The translations under genes were made by a program, and so were the position numbers. Under the pieces are notes generated by a model, which was not told the origin of the DNA, ran no database searches, and was given only the letters and a program-made list of their open reading frames with translations. From NCBI GenBank assembly GCA_947034885.2, contig OX344758.2, forward strand, positions 16,581,067-16,645,066: a stretch of 64,000 bases of DNA. The letters are read 5' to 3'. This document shows positions 59,972 to 64,000 of this stretch, one piece after another (the first letter of the stretch is position 1; each line of letters begins with the position of its first letter). Source of the stretch: Thuidium tamariscinum (taxonomy: Eukaryota > Streptophyta > Bryopsida > Hypnales > Thuidiaceae).

Positions 59972-62900
59972 ATGGCGACGAGTCTCGCTCGCAGGGACTT
60001 GAAGCTCTGGCGTCGTCTCTTCTCAATTTCCAATCGCTCTCTCTCCAACCACTTCGATGCCGCCTCCAACCGAACTCCTGCTGCTAATCCCGTTCCAGGT
60101 TTCCAACAATTGCGCTCCCCTTTGCCATATTCGGATCCCGATTGGTGCATCGGACTGCTTCAAATCACTCTACGGGATCGAATCCGCGGAGAGTTCGCCA
60201 CACGAGGAAATTCTCGAATTTTGTCATTAGGTCGTGATGGTAAGGTGGCGCCATTGAGAGACGAAGAAGAAACCTGTTGGGAACGTGCGGATGCTCCCTC
60301 ATCGCTTGTAGGTCCTTCTCCATGGAGTCATGGCTACCTTGACGCAAAACGAGAAGTGTTTCTTTGTAGAGCTTCACCTCGTGTGGTCGTTTTGGATTCC
60401 TTCAGGCATGGATTTTCGACCGCTAGTAAGGCGGGAGTTGAAGAAGAAGAAGGGGTTGGGGAAGAGAAAGGTGGAAACAGTACTATAGCGAGTGTGGGAT
60501 GGGTGGAAAGATTTGTGCATAAGAAGTTGAGACCGTATGTGTATCTGGCGCGGCTGGATAAACCGATTGGAACGTGGTTGCTGGCGTGGCCTTGCTTCTG
60601 GTACTTGCGGTAGCCCTAATCATGATAATGGTTGCAGAAATGTGCAGTTAATTAAGTCTTTGGAAGAAATTAGGTGTCCTTTCAAGTAGGTTTACCTGAA
60701 ATCGAAAATGTATCCTATTTTTGATTGCCTTTGGGTTTAGGGTTTTAGATACTCTGTTCTTAAGCTGTGAAAAGATTGGAAGTTGTTGAAAAATTGTTGA
60801 AGGAGCTAGACTTGAGCTAGAAATTGGAGACCGGAATAGAACGGTTTTATTTTGTTTTACGGTTTCAAGTTCTCCAATGGTTCCAGATTATCGCAAGAAA
60901 GCAGAGTACTTAGTCCGTAATGGTAGTATGTGCGTCTTTAGCGGACAGCCATGTGGATACTTGAACAGTCTGAGGGTGGCTTTTTGTTGGAAGTATAGAG
61001 GAAATGGTTTGAAAGCTTGCGTCTGGATTCTGGTTGTTTTGTCTGTACAGGTCAATAGCTATAGCAGCTGAGGATGGGGGGTATCCTGATTTGAAATTGC
61101 TCACGTTATTTGGCGTAGGCGCGGTGCTCTTGCGAGGTGCTGGCTGCACTGTCAATGACTTGCTGGACCGCGACATTGATGGGAAGGTGAGAAGCCGTTC
61201 CTTGTCATGTGAAGTAGTAGTTGTGTCTCGACATGTATCGTACTAAACAAATTCCACTATGATAATGAATATAACTACGAAAATAGTGGAACAAAATAAA
61301 AATTGGGCATAGCTTGTGCTGCAGAGCAGCCACGATGAGTGCCATTCTAGTCGTTGAATTCGCGTGGTCTCTTAAGGACATCGCTTGGCAGTTTTAAGAT
61401 AGGTCTTTGAGTATACATTTGCAGAAGCTCAAGTCTTGTCCGACCTTGGCTTACCTTTAAGAAAGAATCTCCAGGAGAAGCTGACAAAGTATGCTTTTGT
61501 GAGTTTGCAGGTGGAGAGGACTAAACTACGACCCATCGTATCTGGGGCATTGACCCCTTTTCAAGGCTTGACGTTCTTGGGTTTTCAGCTGCTGTTAGGG
61601 TTGGGCATCTTGCTCCAGTTGAATACTTTCAGGTGAAATGTTTTCTTCTAACATGCTTGCAGTTCGTCAGATTAAGGTTCATATCAATCCCAATGTATTA
61701 TTTATCTAGGTGTGTTTGATTAATATTACACTTGATTGATCTCTTTAATTCTACGACCTGGGGTCCTCGAAAAATGACTGACATAGTTTGAATGTTTGCT
61801 ACTGTCAATGCTAGTGTGGCTAGTGTGCTGGAAATTTATAATTATTATTTTAGGGGAGTTCATATTAAAGATGTTCCAGTGTACTCAAATTGGACTCTGC
61901 CTGCGTCATCATGTGATCAACTGAGCAGGTTTGTATCATGCATTGTTGATTAATACTTGTTTATGACGGTGTAGCCAAGTGCTGGGAGCATCTTCATTAC
62001 TTCTTGTGGGCACATATCCTCTCATGAAGCGTTGGACATTCTGGGTAAGCAGCACGTATCAAACCTAGTAAACCTGGAGCTGGACACTTTTCTGGTTATT
62101 GCGTATTTTCTATACTTGGAAGTTTTGATCATGTGCTTTAGTGGTATTTTATGAACCTTTTTTTTTTGGCAGTATTTTATGAACTTAATAACAGCCCAGG
62201 GATGCCTTTCCGGTTACACAATAGTGGTATTCTCAAATTGTCTTCGAGAGTGTTTGAGTCTTTCAAGCAGTGAGAATTACACTATGGATTATGCTGAGGA
62301 CTGTGCTGAAAGTGAGGATTGTATAGGAGATTATACTGAGAGTTTCTTGAGGGTTGTATTGATAATTATACAGAAGGAGACGTAATAATAATATACATTT
62401 TTATTGGGTTTGAGTCTTGCAAGTAGCCGTTTTGTTGTAAATTGAAATAGGCAGCACTACAAGAGCCTGAGTAACAATTTCACATTGGGTGCAGCCACAA
62501 GCGTTCTTGGGATTGACATTCAACTGGGGCGCGTTGCTTGGGTGGGCAGCAGTCAGAGGAGGCCTTGACCCATCAGTAGTGCTTCCTCTGTATCTCTCGG
62601 GTGTCTGTTGGACCCTTGTTTATGACACTATCTATGCTCACCAAGATAAGGAGGACGATACCAAGGTTGGCGTCAAGTCCACGGCGTTGCGGTTTGGCAA
62701 TGATACGCGGCTGTGGCTCACAGGTTTCAGCACTGCCTCTGTCATTGGCATGAGCCTTGCTGGCTACAATGCGGGATTAGGTAACTTGAATCTGATCTTC
62801 ACTTGATGTGATAAGTCAAAAATTTAGCTGCAAAGCTTGCAAGTTTAATGGCCCTTGCTTACATTTCTGTTGACTTATCTGATTTAATAGTCATTAATTT

Positions 62901-63642
62901 CTTATCAACAAATACTTAACATTTATTGACCCCGGATCAGAGGGGAAGACCGGAAGAGAACTTTCTTTGACAAATACTTCATCTGTAGTGAACGTGACGA
63001 AGTAGATTGCGACTTGAAAAAGCAAGCCAGTGCTATAGGGATAGAGACTCTCATAGTGTAGCTGCTGTAGCTGCTTGTTGATGTTTAATGAGTTGGAGAA
63101 GTGCTATTATATGTAATTAGAAGTTCATTTTCAGTCTATGTAACTATTACATGGGATGTTCCACAATAAGATACGATTTGCAAACAAGACTTGAAAACTC
63201 TTTTTGAGGGCTACTGGTACTGTCGAGAATTCTGGGCTCAAAATGGAAAGAAACAGAAGCATCTTTAATTTGAAACCATGCACTCTGACACCCCTTAAGT
63301 TGCCATTGGACGTCCTAATACGTTGTGATTACAGGCTGGCCATTCTACCTCGGTGTGGGAGCTACTGCTGGACATTTGGCATGGCAAGTTTATACTGTTG
63401 ACACTCATAGTCGAACTGATTGCAACGATAAGTAAGTTTCTTCGAATTGTAAGTTTCTTGTTTTAAAAAACAATTTACTCTCATTCAGCAGTTCTGAATT
63501 AAGGTGGGTCACTTAATACCATAACTCTCGGCTAGTATATTCTAAAGCTGATATTGCGTTGTTTTCTGGCAGGTTTGTTTCAAATAAATGGCTTGGTGCT
63601 CTATTGTTTAGTGGAATTTTTTTCGGAAAGATTGCCATGTAA
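59972..63642 (+). CDS. COQ2/PPT1: 4-hydroxybenzoate polyprenyltransferase (ubiquinone biosynthesis)
   Basis: Seven exons (59972-60600, 61051-61186, 61511-61632, 61975-62044, 62495-62780, 63335-63431, 63573-63642), all in phase, 469 residues. It attaches the polyprenyl tail to 4-hydroxybenzoate in the mitochondrial inner membrane. The start is the first ATG (GGCATGGCG), followed by an Arg/Ser-rich N-terminus typical of mitochondrial presequences; the N-terminal part to about residue 180 is long and variable. The first Asp-rich motif is NDLLDRDID (245-253) followed by [15 protein letters not shown], and the second lies in [12 protein letters not shown] (363-374). [37 protein letters not shown] and a C-terminal [14 protein letters not shown] complete the match to Arabidopsis PPT1. 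Multiple membrane segments are evident. Confidence 0.95.
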
Positions 63643-64000
63643 GGCAGCGGCACCTAAAAGCGACAATGTAAGAGTTTCAGTGTCTTAGGTGTGGACACAT
63701 GATAAAGATTTTGTTCAAACAGATTAGCAAATTGTACTGAAAGATGTTGCGAGTGTGAATTTTCTGCTATGGGGAGAATATGTTATAGTTTTTTAAGAGT
63801 AGTAGTCAAAAGCAACACTCTTTAGGTTCTTACAAGTAGGAAACAACACATTTGGACCCTTGAAGCAACAAGAAATGTTTTTGTTCAAACAAATTAGCAA
63901 ATTGTATTGAAAGGTGTTAGTGAGTTTGAATTTTCTGCTACTCAAAGAATATGTTATAAATTTCAAAAGTAGCAATCAAAAGCAACACTCTTTAGGTCAA
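63643..64000 (+). repeat. 3' flank of COQ2 with a 170 bp tandem repeat running off the window
   Basis: TTGTTCAAAC occurs at 63711 and 63881, each followed by A(G/A)ATTAGCAAATTGTA, GAATTTTCTGCTA and CAAAAGCAACACTCTTTAGGT. The second unit reaches the window edge, so the copy number is unknown. Confidence 0.85.

Noticed and set aside
1-64000. CRISPR array, rRNA, organelle DNA insertion or biosynthetic gene cluster
   Set aside because: No evenly spaced direct repeats with unique spacers, no rRNA signature, no plastid or mitochondrial gene block, and the genes present belong to unrelated pathways.

Overview
The window looks like nuclear DNA of a land plant. The evidence is GT-AG introns in most genes, plastid-style N-termini, a scarecrow-like GRAS factor, a P-class PPR protein resembling Arabidopsis EMB976, a SUVR-type SET gene, TTTAGGG-type telomeric motifs, and long AT-rich intergenic tracts. 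The intron-rich PPR and GRAS genes suggest a non-seed plant (moss, liverwort, lycophyte or fern) more than a flowering plant. That placement is inference and I cannot name the species.

Layout. Positions 1-9000 are a decayed region: the end of an unrecognised + strand gene with a frameshift (1-771), then a minus-strand SUVR-like histone methyltransferase gene (1996-7396) whose exons mostly join in phase but carry four in-frame stops. 9000-14300 is AT-rich repeat DNA. A GRAS transcription factor (14309-17650, minus) and a 12-exon EMB976-like PPR gene (20415-29034, plus) are divergent, separated by a tandem array of about 300 bp units. 29.0-32.3 kb holds dispersed repeats and a foldback element. 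Then come tRNA-Leu(UAA) (32342-32425, minus), a PEX11 gene (32907-34833, plus), a broken small reading frame (35431-35819), a plastid membrane protein of unknown function (37524-39648, minus) and an intronless ALKBH2/3-like demethylase (40434-41462, plus). 41.5-47.1 kb is repeat-rich. A low-molecular-weight phosphatase-like gene (47114-50437, minus) and a plastid GNAT acetyltransferase (51288-53925, plus) are divergent. After 6 kb of AT-rich repeats, the ubiquinone-pathway prenyltransferase COQ2/PPT1 (59972-63642, plus) closes the window.

The genes are unrelated housekeeping and organelle functions: peroxisome division, mitochondrial ubiquinone synthesis, plastid RNA handling, plastid acetylation and DNA repair. 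They do not form a pathway or cluster. Two head-to-head pairs (39648/40434 and 50437/51288) probably share short promoter regions.

The most distinctive signal is structural. Diverged local tandem duplications lie beside or inside nearly every gene, and in the PPR gene they have twice copied an intron-exon acceptor boundary. I found no CRISPR, rRNA, intact retrotransposon or recognisable defence or secondary-metabolism system. All exon models were built by eye from splice consensus, frame continuity and family knowledge, without transcript evidence.
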